NCBI GenBank assembly: GCA_050084515.1
Contig: CM114271.1
Coordinates: 37,510,001-37,574,000, forward strand
Direction: 5' to 3'
DNA: 64,000 bases
From: Blasia pusilla
Taxonomy: Eukaryota > Marchantiophyta > Marchantiopsida > Blasiales
Shown: positions 37,939 through 50,147 of the stretch, piece after piece
Numbering within the stretch: position 1 is the stretch's first letter
Layout: every line of letters starts with the position of its first letter
Program-made: the position numbers and the translations under genes
Notes under the pieces: generated by a model
Told to the model about the DNA's origin: nothing
Databases searched by the model: none
What the model saw: the letters and a program-made list of their open reading frames with translations, nothing else

Positions 37939-38973
37939 TCAATCTACTATCGAGTCTTTCTTGACCATTGCTCCCATATGATGAGTCATGACCAAGAGAT
38001 GTTCAGTTTGTGAATGTTGTTGTTCTTGGTAGTGCCCTTGGTGTTGTTGCTCCACATACTTTTGTTGCTGCAAGACTCCTCTTCTCATATCTGCCTTCTT
38101 TTTTAAGCAAAACTTTGCATAGTGACCCTTCACTCATAGTAATTACAAGATTTAGGGATCCTCTACTGTTGACCTTGACCCCAACGGTTTCCACCATCAC
38201 CACCTTGTGATTGTGTTTGGTACTGATTCATAGTTGATTGAGTGACATTATATTAAGTGCCTCTTTCTCCATATGTTTGATATCCATCATAATCACGTAA
38301 GCTTCTACCGCGATCCGTGCCTATGTTTGATCCATAACTTGCAAATAGCGCACTCTCTTATATACTAGACGAGACACCGCCACCTACTAGGCGTATCTCT
38401 TCACTAATAAAAAAATATTACTAAATCTTGAAAGGTTGGATATTTCTCTCTCAATGAGATAAAGGTCTCAAAGGACTTGTAATCCCTTGGAAGGCCTTGA
38501 AGATTGAACAAAATCATATCATCGTCTTCTACTGTCACTCCAATGCTATTCAACTAATCAGCAAAATGTATGATACTCAAAGTATAATTGTTGATGCTCC
38601 ACAATCCTTTCCTCACTTTGTTCAATTTCTATTTCAATTGAAGCTATCTCGCCTTTGTAGATGTTTGGAATAAATTTTCCAATGCATCCCAGGGCTCCTT
38701 TGGAGTATCAACATCTTGAATGTGACCTATCATTGGCGAACTGATCGTTATTAAAATGTAGTGGATTATTTACTTTTCGCGTTTGTTCCATGCGCAAATA
38801 TTAAAGTCTATTGAGTCATCTTTTGTCTTGGCCTCATCACCTATGACAAGATCCCATAGTTCTTGATCCATGAGAAATTTTTTCATACGAAACTTTGAGA
38901 CATTGTAATTCTCCTTATATGACTTCTCGCATGTGATTGTTGTTGAAGAATACTCCATGACGAACGATTTCAC
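37939..38973 (-). pseudogene. Copia gag relic with broken zinc knuckle
   Basis: Fragments in different frames. The segment KGHYAKFCLKKKAD at 38133 downward is the second half of a CCHC zinc knuckle; the first half lies in another frame and one of its cysteines reads as tyrosine. The N-terminal fragment at 38973-38770 includes KFLMDQELWDLVIGDEAK, a stretch in the usual gag position. No intact frame spans it. Confidence 0.7.
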
Positions 38974-39458
38974 TCACAAAAAACACAATTTCAGGCTCTC
39001 CATTACTCCAATAAAAGCAAAGATCAGTCTTACACAGAAATCAACGTGAAATTTGCCAAAATTGATCAACTGTATTAAAAAATTAGTCAAAATTGGCATA
39101 TAGAGAGCAAACTGCACAACTTTTCCTCACTAATTGCACTTTCCTATACTAAAATTGCTACTGCATGAGCTCAAAATATCAGAATCAAACAATTTTGGAT
39201 ACGTTTGAAAGCTCTCAACGATCTCCACAAGATGGTAAGAACCCCTTGATGGGGACCCAAATGGCTGAAACGACCAAGAAAGCCCTAACAAATGTTTCCA
39301 AAGTTGTATCACCATCAAAGCTCCACGTGAAATCTGCACCCACTGAGTTCTGAACAAAATTTCCTTCTTCCAAACTAAAATTGTGCCTTCTCTTGCCTCT
39401 CTTCTCTTTGCAAACACCAATGATTTCAATTGATATTCTCCTATCGCTCCGATATCAC

Positions 39459-39768
39459 ATAGAAAACTGCTAAAGAAGCTTAGTTGGTGGGAAATTGCTC
39501 ACACTCACACACCACCATGCAGAACAAAATTTTCTAATCAGAGAATGAGTGGAGGCTGGTCCCATTCTCAATTATATAGGATATGTATAAGCCACCCTAA
39601 CCCTAATCTTAACCATAGTCTCAAGTTAAACAAAATATGATTAACTAACCCTAGTTAAGATCATCGCGCTTAATTGACTAACAAAGATTAAACTTCCCTA
39701 CTTCGTGTGAGTACCAAATGTAGTAGTTCAGGTGTCTCATGAACTTGACTGTAACTCAATCTTCAATA
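39459..39768 (-). repeat. Copia 5' LTR
   Basis: Matches 34508-34817. The primer-binding-site-like sequence adjoins its interior edge at 39446-39457. It contains an AT-rich segment (TCTCAATTATATAGGATATG) that could hold the promoter TATA. Confidence 0.9.
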
Positions 39769-40469
39769 GAAACCTCCTCTCTTGAGTTATCGAAGGCCTC
39801 AACTAGTCATCCTCAACCTCTTAAAGTTGTCTTCTAATATCCTCTTAGATGCTCTACCATAAACCTATTGATCCATCATAAAATCCATGACAAGGGGTTT
39901 GTAAAAGTATGGCTTGTAGAGATTTCACTTGGGAGATTTGGACGTACATCTATTAAATGCATGGTTGGCAATGAGATACATATTTAGCGGAAACACATTT
40001 TTAGTATTTCTTTTGCCATACTTTCTACTCTATAAAAGAGAGCTAGATTTACCATAAGTCATTTATCATGATGATAGTGAAGTGTTGAATCTTGATAATC
40101 TTAATGTGCGGATATGAGCATATTCCCAAAGGACATATATATTTCTAAGAGTCATCCCGTGACGTTTGAGAACTTGGCAATTGCACAATATCAAGACATA
40201 TTGAGGTATATAACTATTCGGGAAGGAGATTATCAATTGATAATATGGAGGTTCCATCATAAGGACTATGTCTATCTAAATCCCGCTTTAGATATTATAA
40301 GATATATGGTGCATCATTTTGAGGACATCTGAAAATTTTCCATTTGGCATCATTCTATTAGAGGGTTGGAATGGTGTGGTTTGGAAGGATCAAGTTCATA
40401 TTGTATGCCATGTCACTTCCCAATATTTATGGTATAGTTGATCAAAGGTTGGAGGTGTTTCTTTTAGGC
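39769..40469. other. AT-rich flank of the Copia element
   Basis: The frame 40114-40332 on + is unassigned. It contains REGDYQLIIWRFHHKDYVYL and precedes the PHD-like relic, so it may belong to the same decayed coding region. Confidence 0.35.
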
Positions 40470-40620
40470 TTGTGGTGTATGTTGTGTGGATATGCTAAAG
40501 GTGCAGTCATGATACTAGTCTGTAATGGGTGTTCAAGAGGATGTCATATGACATGTTGAACGTCACCTCTTGATAAAGTTGTTAAGGGATGATGGATATG
40601 CCCCAAATATACATAGGATG
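40470..40620 (+). pseudogene. Decayed PHD-finger-like coding relic
   Basis: In one frame the translation runs CMLCGYAKGAVMILVCNGCS then RGCHMTC, a stop, TSPLDKVVKG, a stop, and WICPKY. This reproduces the PHD zinc-finger spacing Cys-x2-Cys-x11-Cys-x2-Cys-x4-His-x2-Cys, then a PL-D-V-G-W-x-C block; the last cysteine reads as tyrosine. Both stops are TGA, and the second could come from CGA by C-to-T change. PHD fingers bind histone H3 tails. It lies within transposon-rich DNA, so it may be a mobile-element domain or a captured gene fragment. No intact gene remains. Confidence 0.5.
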
Positions 40621-41158
40621 GGTAGTCAAATGATAAGACTTGCACGATTAACATGGATAATATGTAGGCTATTAACAACGGGGCCACATGAGCATCATGC
40701 CTTCTTGCTCTTAGCATCATCTAGATGTATGTTACAAGTAGGTAGAGAGATAGATGGCTATCTCGAGTTACAAGGACTTAACCACCATTCAAGAGTGATT
40801 GCGTGTATTTTGGTAGTTATTTTCCTTTATGTTTAGACTTAATGGTTTAATTTATAAGTGAAGTGTTTTATGTGTTTGATTAGAGAAAACGAGGCGCATA
40901 CACATCACAGTTGACATATTTTTTACAATGAAACGGAAAGTATTAGTGGTACGCTTTGCGGGGATAGTCAATATCGAGCCCAATATGTTGTAGATAACTT
41001 GCTAAAAATGGGATGACATGCAAATGTAGCTTTCCACTTGGTTCAAGCTTATTTAAAGACTATTTGAGAATCTTACTATTCCAAGTAACTTCATGTTTTT
41101 TGATAATTGTGTTTCTATTTAAAGAATATATCCATTGAATAATTCCAAGGAAGTAGGG

Positions 41159-41191
41159 GAGAGAGAGAGAGAGAGAGAGAGTGTGTGTGTG
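41159..41191. repeat. (GA)n(GT)n compound microsatellite
   Basis: About 11 GA units followed by 5 GT units. Confidence 0.9.
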
Positions 41192-41319
41192 TTCATGGCT
41201 TTATTATCTCTTTGGTAATCCTCCTTGAGTTAGAGGCAATACAATTTTGGTGCTCCTTACCTTAAGAGTAACCCCAACCTTCTATCATGAGAGTAGGTTT
41301 GGTTTGTGTGTATGTGTAT

Positions 41320-41320
<1 letters not shown>

Positions 41321-41380
<60 letters not shown>
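41321..41380. repeat. (AG)n microsatellite, 60 bp
   Basis: Thirty uninterrupted AG units, 130 bp downstream of the GA/GT repeat at 41159. Confidence 0.95.
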
Positions 41381-41384
<4 letters not shown>

Positions 41385-44300
41385 GTGTTTGCATTGTGAT
41401 AGATATATATTTATTTTATTAGAGATATTTTAGTAGCTACTACGCTTATATTTGGACTCCATGGTTGAATGTGTGGGTGTGGTGGGTTATGTGTTTGATT
41501 AGTGATCGTGATGTTTGTTGTGTAACAATGTCTATAATTATGATAATGACCTCCCATCATACTATCCACTTAGTCTCATCCAAAGATCTTGAATATCACT
41601 TTCTTGGAAATCTTGCATTGAAGAAATACCAAATAAAAAAATGGTCCATAGCTTCTACCAAAATGCATATTTCAATTAGATGGAATCAAGAAACAATATC
41701 CACTTTTATTTTCACATACTCAATTTCCATACAAATTGGTTTCTTACATTTAATCTTCAAAATTACTATTGTGGTATATTGAATGCCAAGGAGATCATAT
41801 CTAATGAGGATCTAAATTAATTATGAACATATTAACATCATATCAACATATATAGTATGTATTTAAATTCCACAAAAAATTGGCATACTTAATTATTTAG
41901 TTCAAATCAAATCACCTAGATTGATGTTTCGAAACTAAATTATGGAGAATTATAGAATTTTCCAATTATTGGCTTAAAAGCAAGATAGTGGATTGTGTGA
42001 AAATATTTATTTCAATCAAGATTGCATTTTTATGCCTTTGTACTTCAACTTTACTACTTGACGTAACTCATATAAGCCTCGTGGATTAAGAGGTAATGGA
42101 AGTCTATCACTAGAAGATATACAACTTGGTCAATCACAAATATCCATGACAATAAATGGAACTTTTTAATTCAAAGGGAGGTTTCAATAGAAACCATGAT
42201 AAGTTTGGAAAGGCATCAGAATCATTATAAGTCATAAAATAGATATAGAAAAATATTATCAAATTATTTTTAAGATGTCAATATTAAATACTTCTTACTT
42301 TTCAAGTTCACTTTAGTTGCAATTTAGAAAGTAGACATTTAATTTTGAAGTAAATCTAAAACCACATAGTCTGGCTAGAATGTCTATTACTATTGACAGA
42401 GGTGTCAACTGGGCTCCATTGCGAGTTTATTTTTCTATTCTCTACGTGCAAGAATAATATTCTATCATAGAATTGATATTTGCTAGTTGGATTCAACATA
42501 ACCAATAACAACAAGAATAAAAGTTTACTCAAACCTACGAATTACCTCTCACAAATATTAGGAGGTCCTAAAGATTTTCACCGTGATGCCAAAAGTTTTA
42601 ATGAAGGCCTCCTCTTTTGCTTTACTAACCCTCTAACTCTAATGTTACACGTTAAGTGTTTACCAGATCTAATGGATGTTTGAAAGTTACACATGTCATG
42701 GTGTACTAAGTAGGAGGTAAGGCAAAAGTAAACGAAGATTCTTCATTCATTCAACAACATATGTATACAAATAGATCACACGATAAGCAAACCAACGCTT
42801 TCTATCTCTCATTCAAAAGTAACAAGCAACTAGGTGGCCTTCTCCACATGAAGGAGGCTTCATCCTTTCATGTAAGAGTCATTCTAATAAGGAGGCTCTT
42901 GCCTTAATTTGTAACATTAAGGGATGGCTTATTGATTTGCAGACACTTGTCTCATTGAGACACAAAAATCAGACAATAAAGAATATTCTAATATCACGAA
43001 TAACAAAAAAAACTTACGGCCCTAACTTTGGGCCCTTAATTTGCGATTATCTCCATGGTGTGTGCAGACCACCGTATTTGATATAGTCTGACCATAATGC
43101 TCCAACAATTCCATTGTGTGATGTGGACGATTTTAATTCGGTGAATCATCTTTAGGGTTAGGCTTTCAAAGTAGTCGTCGTCACTTTGTACATGTTGCGT
43201 AGGTTCATATTGATTCATCTTTGTAAACTAGCGGGTGTTAGACTTGATAGATATATGGCTTGATATATTGACTCCTTTATACTGTAAAAACCCCTTCTGA
43301 GTGTTTCTGCGCCGTTCTTTAGCTCGTCGTTGCACCCGGGATCGGGTTAGCTATTATGGAACTTGACTATTGCTTTGCCTTCATTTGTATGTAGTCTATC
43401 GTATGCATCAATTGAACCCGTATTCTTTGATACAACGTCCGTTTTGTTTTTTGGTACCAATAATTGAACGCCTTTGTATTGATTAGCTATGTATTGTAGT
43501 TTTTTTGTTGTACGCCATTCAAGTTTATTTTTACCAATAACGCGCTAAGTTGTTCAATGATTGTTCAACTAGGATGACCCTCTAAGGATGTAGCACACTA
43601 AGTATCTTTGCCTCTTGTCATAATGTAATTATGCGGGATCAGGCGCACTAGGCATCCGACTTACGTATATTATTTCGCTGATTTAGGCTGACATAATTAA
43701 TGAATGTGCTTAGTGTCCTCGCATCCTTATTGCAAGTATAAAGATCGAATGCATATTACATATACAATTCACCTGTAATGTTGCAATTACAAGCGTCACT
43801 TACACTGCTTCATAAATTTTCCAATTTGGATCTTAGTAAAATTGTGTTTCCCAAGCTCTTTGATTTTCAAAAGTTGCATGCACTCCTCGTAGTTAGTCAG
43901 CTCCCAGAATGCATCGTTTACATTGATTTAGATCGTGGGTGCGGAAAATGCTCCTTGAGCTTATTATGCATATAACATAGAAAAAAACATACATTCTTAG
44001 TAGACCATATTGGCTTTAGCAGAAGATGTCACAAAGGTCATTACCTGTAATATTTGTATCAAGGCTTAATGCACACACACCACAACCACCACCCGTAGTT
44101 ATCATATTTCTAGGTAGGGCATTTAAATCCAACTTTCAATATTTTAAGCGTACATACAATCACATATGTTGTACCCTTCATCAATTTGCGGTTTTTATTC
44201 CGTCAAATATCACATGATTGCATTACTTCTGTTTCCTTTTTCCCACATATTCATGTCGTGCTGTACAAACTATGGCGCTACTAGTTTCATGTCAACTCGA

Positions 44301-46700
44301 CTTTTGTGAAGCATGGTGCATCAATTCTTAGGTAATTAGCATGCTTGTAGAACAAACAACATATGTTTTTGGTAGTAGTGTAGTCGTGATTGATTTACGT
44401 GCTAGTTATATTTTATTGCACGAACTCACTGTAAATCACACTATCCCTTGTTGTGCATATGATCCGAATCAACATATTAACTGTTTGTATAATTAACACG
44501 ATTAGTTCGTTTCATGTGTCTTTCACTTGCTTAGTTTCTATTGCGATCCATTTGCACTTACTATGTGTTTTGGTATGCTCTACAGATCTGAGTACATTTG
44601 GAAAGTTCGACAATACATTATGCACACGTACACATTCCTATAATGATGTTGCTTACCAAAGTTAATCATTGCTTGCATGCCTTATATTTATAACAAATTA
44701 TAGTCCTACCTCTGCATAATATCTCTAAATCGCTTATTTTTTTGAGGCACTCTAGGCGATGTCTCACTTTTGTCATTTCCTTTGCTTACGGGAGGGATAC
44801 CTTTGGCCTCTACAAAGAAACTGTATGGTATCATTTTTAGTACTCTTTTTGAGATATGTCGAGACCTCCTAACTCATTGGTGATGCACCAAAGTAGAGAA
44901 AGAAATAGAATGCGTCGAAGGTTGGCCATTGCACACTTCATATCTATGAGTAGGAAACCAAATTCTCCTACCTGATTGAACATTAGTCTGCTATTACAAT
45001 ATTGGATATCACTCTCTCGTTCCTTCCCGAATGCAATGCACTCTTGTGGTATCTGTGGATCTGTTCGTCTAGGCAACTCATCACGCCTTAAGTTTCAAAT
45101 AGTACCTTCACTATCTTATCCACCATACATACTTTGTAATGCATTCATGTTGGAATTCACTGTACCGAAACATGGATACCACTTTGGGTGCATAAATTGC
45201 AAATCGGGTAGATAGAGGGATTCATTTCATGTGTATATGACACCGACATACAAACAAGACATCTTATCTTGTAACCCTACATATTTATGACTCCTATCCG
45301 TTGCGGATTCATGTGATGGAATAACATCCAAATACAATGGATTTCATCGTGGTTTCTTCAATATGGAATCTCTTTTAGATAGCCCTTTAGTTCACTGAAA
45401 CATGAGCACTTATAAGTGTGAGAATGTAATGCAATCTATCGTCAGGTCCGCAATATAATGGTGGTGAATAGGCATGTATATCCTGTGTTAAGGGATTATT
45501 TAATATTGATATAGTTTCCAAGTCCGATTTGTGGTCTAGTAATCTTACTTTCCATATCTGTTGAAAGGATTCTAAAAGTGTTAAAAGACAAGGATCTTGT
45601 AATGCACACAATGAATATTGATCCATACAAATCTCATCTGAATATCATCCATGATGTCCAATATTCAATTCCGTCAGAAAGAACAAATCTTGAGATATTT
45701 TTAGAATGATAGTATTTATTGCAAATGTCAATCATCCCTACGTACCAAACTTATTACAAATTTCAAAGGTTTATTTGAGGACACAAGGTTGACACTATAG
45801 ACCAGCGTATTTCCAAATTTTTTTCCCTACCTTCGTAGATTCTACAAGGGTACGATTTCATTTGCAGACTACATGAAATTAAAAGCTTCTCAACAATTTC
45901 TAGTATTAACACTATACAACCTTAAATGCCTTTGATGTATAAGCTCAAACACTCCATTGTCCTTATCACTTCAACAAAATCTTGCATTCTCAACAAGGAA
46001 ATGGACACACTACATATTACTAATTTTGAGATGTCTGAAGATGAATTATATCATAACTTAGCCAAGCATTCAATAAGCCCGTAGATTTATGGCAGCCCCC
46101 GTTGGCATAGAAAGCACTTAAAGGACCTTGAGGCTATGGTTAACAAGTGGGGAATGCACCATTTCTTTCTCACATTAACATCTAACAAAATTTTAGACAC
46201 AATAAAGTCATAATTCTCCCAAGTAGGATCATTATTGATGAGTGAATCCGTTGACAAAACTGCAAGTAGAGGGATCGATTAACCAAGCGCCGATATGAAA
46301 CCTCTCCAATCGCCAAAGAATGCAAACCTGAAGGACGCTTATCCATAGCCAAAAAAAGACAAGCGCCCAAGAGTCTGACAAATCTTCAAATATCATATTC
46401 ACAAACTAGGTTTCCCTCTTGAGATTTATTCAGATTTAGCTCCTTCAATGGATCCTGTAAATCACAAATGGCAATACTATATGTTGTCTTGGCTTAATAG
46501 AAATGTAGTTCCATACCATCCAATTGTTCTACTTCTTTGTGTGCTAGCTTCCACCTGTTTTCAACCCTTCCTCTATAAGTGCATACAAATATTATCACAT
46601 TTCTTCCTTTTGTTTTTGGCACAACATAACAAAATCCTATCTCACTACACCATGAGGTAGGCTTTTGATCTTGCGTTTCTGACATTTCTTAACTTATTCA
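41381..46700. other. AT-rich transposon-like DNA, nothing identified
   Basis: Only short frames without recognisable domains. One segment (about 42935-42985) resembles, in diverged form, the repeat shared by 58618 and 63250. The helicase relic begins at the right edge, so part of this tract could be the 5' portion of the same decayed element. Confidence 0.35.
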
Positions 46701-46709
46701 TGTTAGGTT

Positions 46710-47385
46710 GCCTCTCAAGATGATATTGACAAGTGCTTGGAGAATTGCATGGTTACATTTGACAAAGCTGTAGACTTTGTTGATGATGGTAAAACAATGA
46801 TCTTTTCCCACAGAGTGGATCTAAATTTCTTCAAACCAATATGTCTGAGGTATTTTTTTGAGGAAGTAAGAATGATTTCTATTTTAATAGATTGGGATGT
46901 TTGTGGTATGGACGGTTTACATAATTGGATTGAAGAAAGTGATTTCCATCAGATACCCTTTTTAGGAATAGGTTGTAAGATAGTCTTAACAACTAACCCA
47001 AATGTAAGTTAAGGTGCGGCAAATGGTTGCTTAGGTTTTGTGAAGGAGTTCCTTTTGCATAAAGATTATTATAGTTCAGTTAGCTTCCAATAACTCTTTG
47101 GTGAAAGTTAATAGGTTTGTATCACAAATTATTTATATAAAGAATAGGACTAAATTCTTTAAACGTACTTTCCCACTCGTGCTCTCATATGCTATAACCG
47201 CTCATAAATCACAAGACAACATTGTAGTTGGCAGATGTCTTATTGTATTGAAATGTGCTTTCACATATGGCCTGACTTACATTATGTTGTCCAAAGTCTC
47301 ATGTAGAAGCAATTTGAGGACATTAAGAAAGATACTCTCATTTGAGTTTTTGCTACATGGTTTAAGCTATGAATACAATATCTAA
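46710..47385 (+). pseudogene. PIF1-type helicase C-terminal relic
   Basis: Fragments in different frames give, in order: AVDFVDDGKTMIFSHRVDLN; GIGCKIVLTTNPNVS, a stop, then GAANGCLGFVKEF (the 'N-G-x-x-G' segment of PIF1 domain 2); and FPLVLSYAITAHKSQ followed by GLTYIMLSKV (the conserved helicase motifs near the C-terminus, usually HKSQG and Y-x-ALSR). In plants such sequences come from autonomous Helitrons or host PIF1 genes; the surrounding repeats favour a Helitron. The N-terminal helicase motifs and a Rep domain were not found. Stops and frame changes show it is dead. Confidence 0.7.
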
Positions 47386-47422
47386 ATGTTTATAGTATTT
47401 TCTATCATCTAAAATTTCTACA

Positions 47423-47641
47423 ATGGCCAACTACGGAAAGTCACGAGCACATCCACTTTACTTCTTTGATGACAAGACTAATCCATTTTCTAGTATGTAT
47501 GGACCTAATGGTTTACGACAATTTGTTTACTTCACAAGCAGAGACATTCCAAAATCAGCAAGTCAGTTCCATAAAGCCACTCTAGAGCAACTTTCTACTA
47601 GTGTGAGAAGACCTTCAATGCCATCAAGTTCCAATTGTTAA
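47423..47641 (+). CDS. Unrecognised 72-residue open frame after the helicase relic
   Basis: ATG-started frame (MANYGKSRAHPLYFFDDKTN) just downstream of the helicase relic on the same strand. No domain recognised. It may be part of the same mobile element or chance. Confidence 0.2.
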   Translation: MANYGKSRAHPLYFFDDKTNPFSSMYGPNGLRQFVYFTSRDIPKSASQFHKATLEQLSTSVRRPSMPSSSNC

Positions 47642-47841
47642 GTGAGTTGTACTGCCATAGTCATTAGACTCAACATTATAATAATTAGTCAATAGGGTGG
47701 TGTAATAATATTGACAGATGTCCATCTCATTCCATGCAGAGCACGACTCTAAGTGGTAAGTTTGCAAAGATTTTCTTATAGGAAATTCCCAAAGATATTG
47801 GGACCCAACAAGTTGTATTCACATAACCATCATCGTTATAA

Positions 47842-48048
47842 ATGAGGTACGCTGACAATATGGGGATTCTTTCTAATACATGGCAAGATAGTATTAAAAA
47901 GCGTAAAATATTCAAGATGATTGATAGTAGAAAAATTTGGGATGCAATGTCCAAGGATGAGCATAATGCACCACTCGAAACAAGTGAGCAAAGACTTTCT
48001 TCCCTACTAATCACTTTATGGAATGTTATGAATACATTGTTGGTTTAG
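47842..48048 (+). CDS. Unrecognised 68-codon frame
   Basis: The frame opens at the ATG of MRYADNMGILSNTWQDS and is Lys/Ile-rich. No domain is recognised. It lies between two other unassigned frames on the same strand and may be one exon or a frame-broken part of a longer dead coding region. Confidence 0.15.
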   Translation: MRYADNMGILSNTWQDSIKKRKIFKMIDSRKIWDAMSKDEHNAPLETSEQRLSSLLITLWNVMNTLLV

Positions 48049-48091
48049 CAAAATTGGTGTTAACCATTTAGGAGTTCACAGAGAGGCTTTG

Positions 48092-48472
48092 ATGGTGAAA
48101 GGAGTTGAATTCAATGATCGGAAGCTAACAAAGATCCAGGCAATTAAGGAGCTTTCTTCAATCATGGGAAGTATCAGACTTCCACAAATGAAAGAACTAA
48201 AACACATTTTTGTAGTACCCATGGAAGTAGTTATAGACTTAACTTCTGCTAAGACGATGATCTTAATCAAGAAAATGCACGAGGCTAGAAAGAATGTCTT
48301 ACTGTTGAATGTACAACCAAACGTCCAACCTTACAGTGTCATTAATTTGGATAACTTAGAGGATCTAGCTTCAGACACTAAACCCACTTATATTCCTTGC
48401 CCATTAGATAACCCTAATTCCGTCCCGAAGCAGATTGTTGACATCCACATTTCTACGTCTACAATAAGTTAA
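48092..48472 (+). CDS. Unrecognised 126-residue open frame
   Basis: Frame from the ATG at 48092 (MVKGVEFNDRKLTKIQAIKE) to 48472. Composition is protein-like with alternating hydrophobic and charged segments, but no family is recognised. It is the longest clean frame in the helicase-associated tract, on the same strand, and may be an accessory open frame of the same element. Confidence 0.25.
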   Translation: MVKGVEFNDRKLTKIQAIKELSSIMGSIRLPQMKELKHIFVVPMEVVIDLTSAKTMILIKKMHEARKNVLLLNVQPNVQPYSVINLDNLEDLASDTKPTYIPCPLDNPNSVPKQIVDIHISTSTIS

Positions 48473-50147
48473 TGTTACCAACAAAGCGGCTGCGGGAGTT
48501 CTAAGTCATATTATGATGCTTTATTCCATGAGAATTTTGCTCACTATGAATATTAAGTTAGTGTTTCGTTGATTTTGGCTGTGTTGCTGTTTTTTTTTTC
48601 TAGATTTATCATTCTCTTGAATAAAGCTAGCATTCTTAATCTTACATTGATCCGTCGGATAATCCTCTCACTAGTTGTCATTTTTTGTAAATCCGAGTCA
48701 CTAAAAATTGATCGTAGTTCAACGAGTTATTTGCTGGTAGTTTGAGTGTATCATATTTTTTTGAGCAATCATGTAGTTTTCACAGCCACGTATGAACACG
48801 ACAGATTGGATAATGTTCGTTGATCCCTCTAGCCAAACTCTAATTGGACTATAATAACACTAGTCGACGAAAAACACTACTCATTTCTTAAATATATTAG
48901 TTAAACTACGTTGTGTGATCCTCTCTAGATTCATGTGGATTTTTGTGTCACATTGTAGTCTCGTAATTTTGTTTGGCAATGTAGGCAATTTCGTTTGGCA
49001 ATGGTTAATTGATTCTATACTTCTTTCTTTACTTGCAGTTCTAGAGGCCCTTCGTGCTTTACATAGTCTCGTTTGTATACATGTTTTTGCAAGTCATGAA
49101 TTGTTATTTATAATCAAACATTGGTTTTATATGCAAACTTTCCGGTTGGATATGGAGGCTCTTGGCAAAGAAGTAGTTGAACCATCAATAATGCAATGTA
49201 TTCACGACGACAACATAAGAGTTCATTCGCAATATAAACATCTTGGTGGCGATTCACAACCGTCACCAACAAATAACCCTGCAAGGAAACGAAAGTGTCA
49301 AGATGCATGCAATAGAGCTTTTACAAAGGATATTGCAACACACATTGACTGTTATTGTAATGTTCAAACTTGTTAACAGACTACAGTGGAAAAGCCTGAT
49401 TTTTTTTGCTACTTTGACATACATACTGCAGGATTCTTGGTTGATCAGACATTTAAAATTGCATTTCAAATCTATTTTTTAAAAGTTATATTATATCTTC
49501 CCACTATCTATTTTTGTATGTTGATGTGTATACTTATAATGTTTATAGTGGAATCTTCAAGACACATTGGTTGTTACTATGTTGTTCATCTGTTATTATG
49601 CAATGCATTATATCGTTATTTTCTTTCTCCATGAAATTTTATACCTTGATTGTTTTATCACACAATGGATATACTCAGGTCCCAGATTACAATTTGAAGG
49701 TCAATTAATTAAAACATAGTTCATGAGTGCATTGTAACATGTATTTAGACAACAAGCATTACCATTCCAGACTCTAGTTATCCATTTTGCTCGTTTCAAT
49801 TATCTCAATCCAACATGGATATACATTCGCATCACCTTGTCCATATTAAGGACACATGTTCGTATAAGATCACAAAATTTTCCTTGTACCATTTACAGTT
49901 ATTCTGAACCATCTTCAACATTTAGTACCTTTTGAAAAAAACTGTTTCGTTGTCACATGCCTACTTCAATAAGTGCGCCTACCTGCACTACATCAACCTC
50001 GTTTCATATTGGCAATTGGCTTTAACCCTTATGAGTATAATTTAACCCGGATGGGACCGTCACACTAATTTATTATAATTATTAGTTGTGTGCAAAATAT
50101 TAACTATACAATAATAATATGAATGATATAGATGGAAATCTATACTA
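48473..50147. other. AT-rich DNA, nothing identified
   Basis: Short frames only, including 48915-49376 on + with hydrophobic composition. No domain or terminal motif recognised. Confidence 0.35.

Larger units (their letters stand above)
34508..39768 (-). mobile_element. Ty1/Copia LTR retrotransposon, degenerate
   Basis: Two direct repeats of about 310 bp (34508-34817 and 39459-39768) bound a 4.6-kb interior. In minus orientation the interior opens with a primer-binding site like TGATATCGGAGC (39457-39446), close to the initiator Met tRNA type of Copia, and closes with a purine tract GAGTTTGAGGGGGAG (34832-34818). Between them, in order, are relics of gag with a zinc knuckle, integrase, reverse transcriptase and RNase H, which is Copia order. 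Stops and frameshifts interrupt all of them. The LTRs look about 85% identical by eye, so the insertion is old. No clean target-site duplication was found. Confidence 0.93.

Noticed and set aside
48845-48862. CACTAGT as a plus-strand Helitron 3' end for the helicase relic
   Set aside because: No GC-rich hairpin precedes it, so it is not distinguishable from a chance CTAG.
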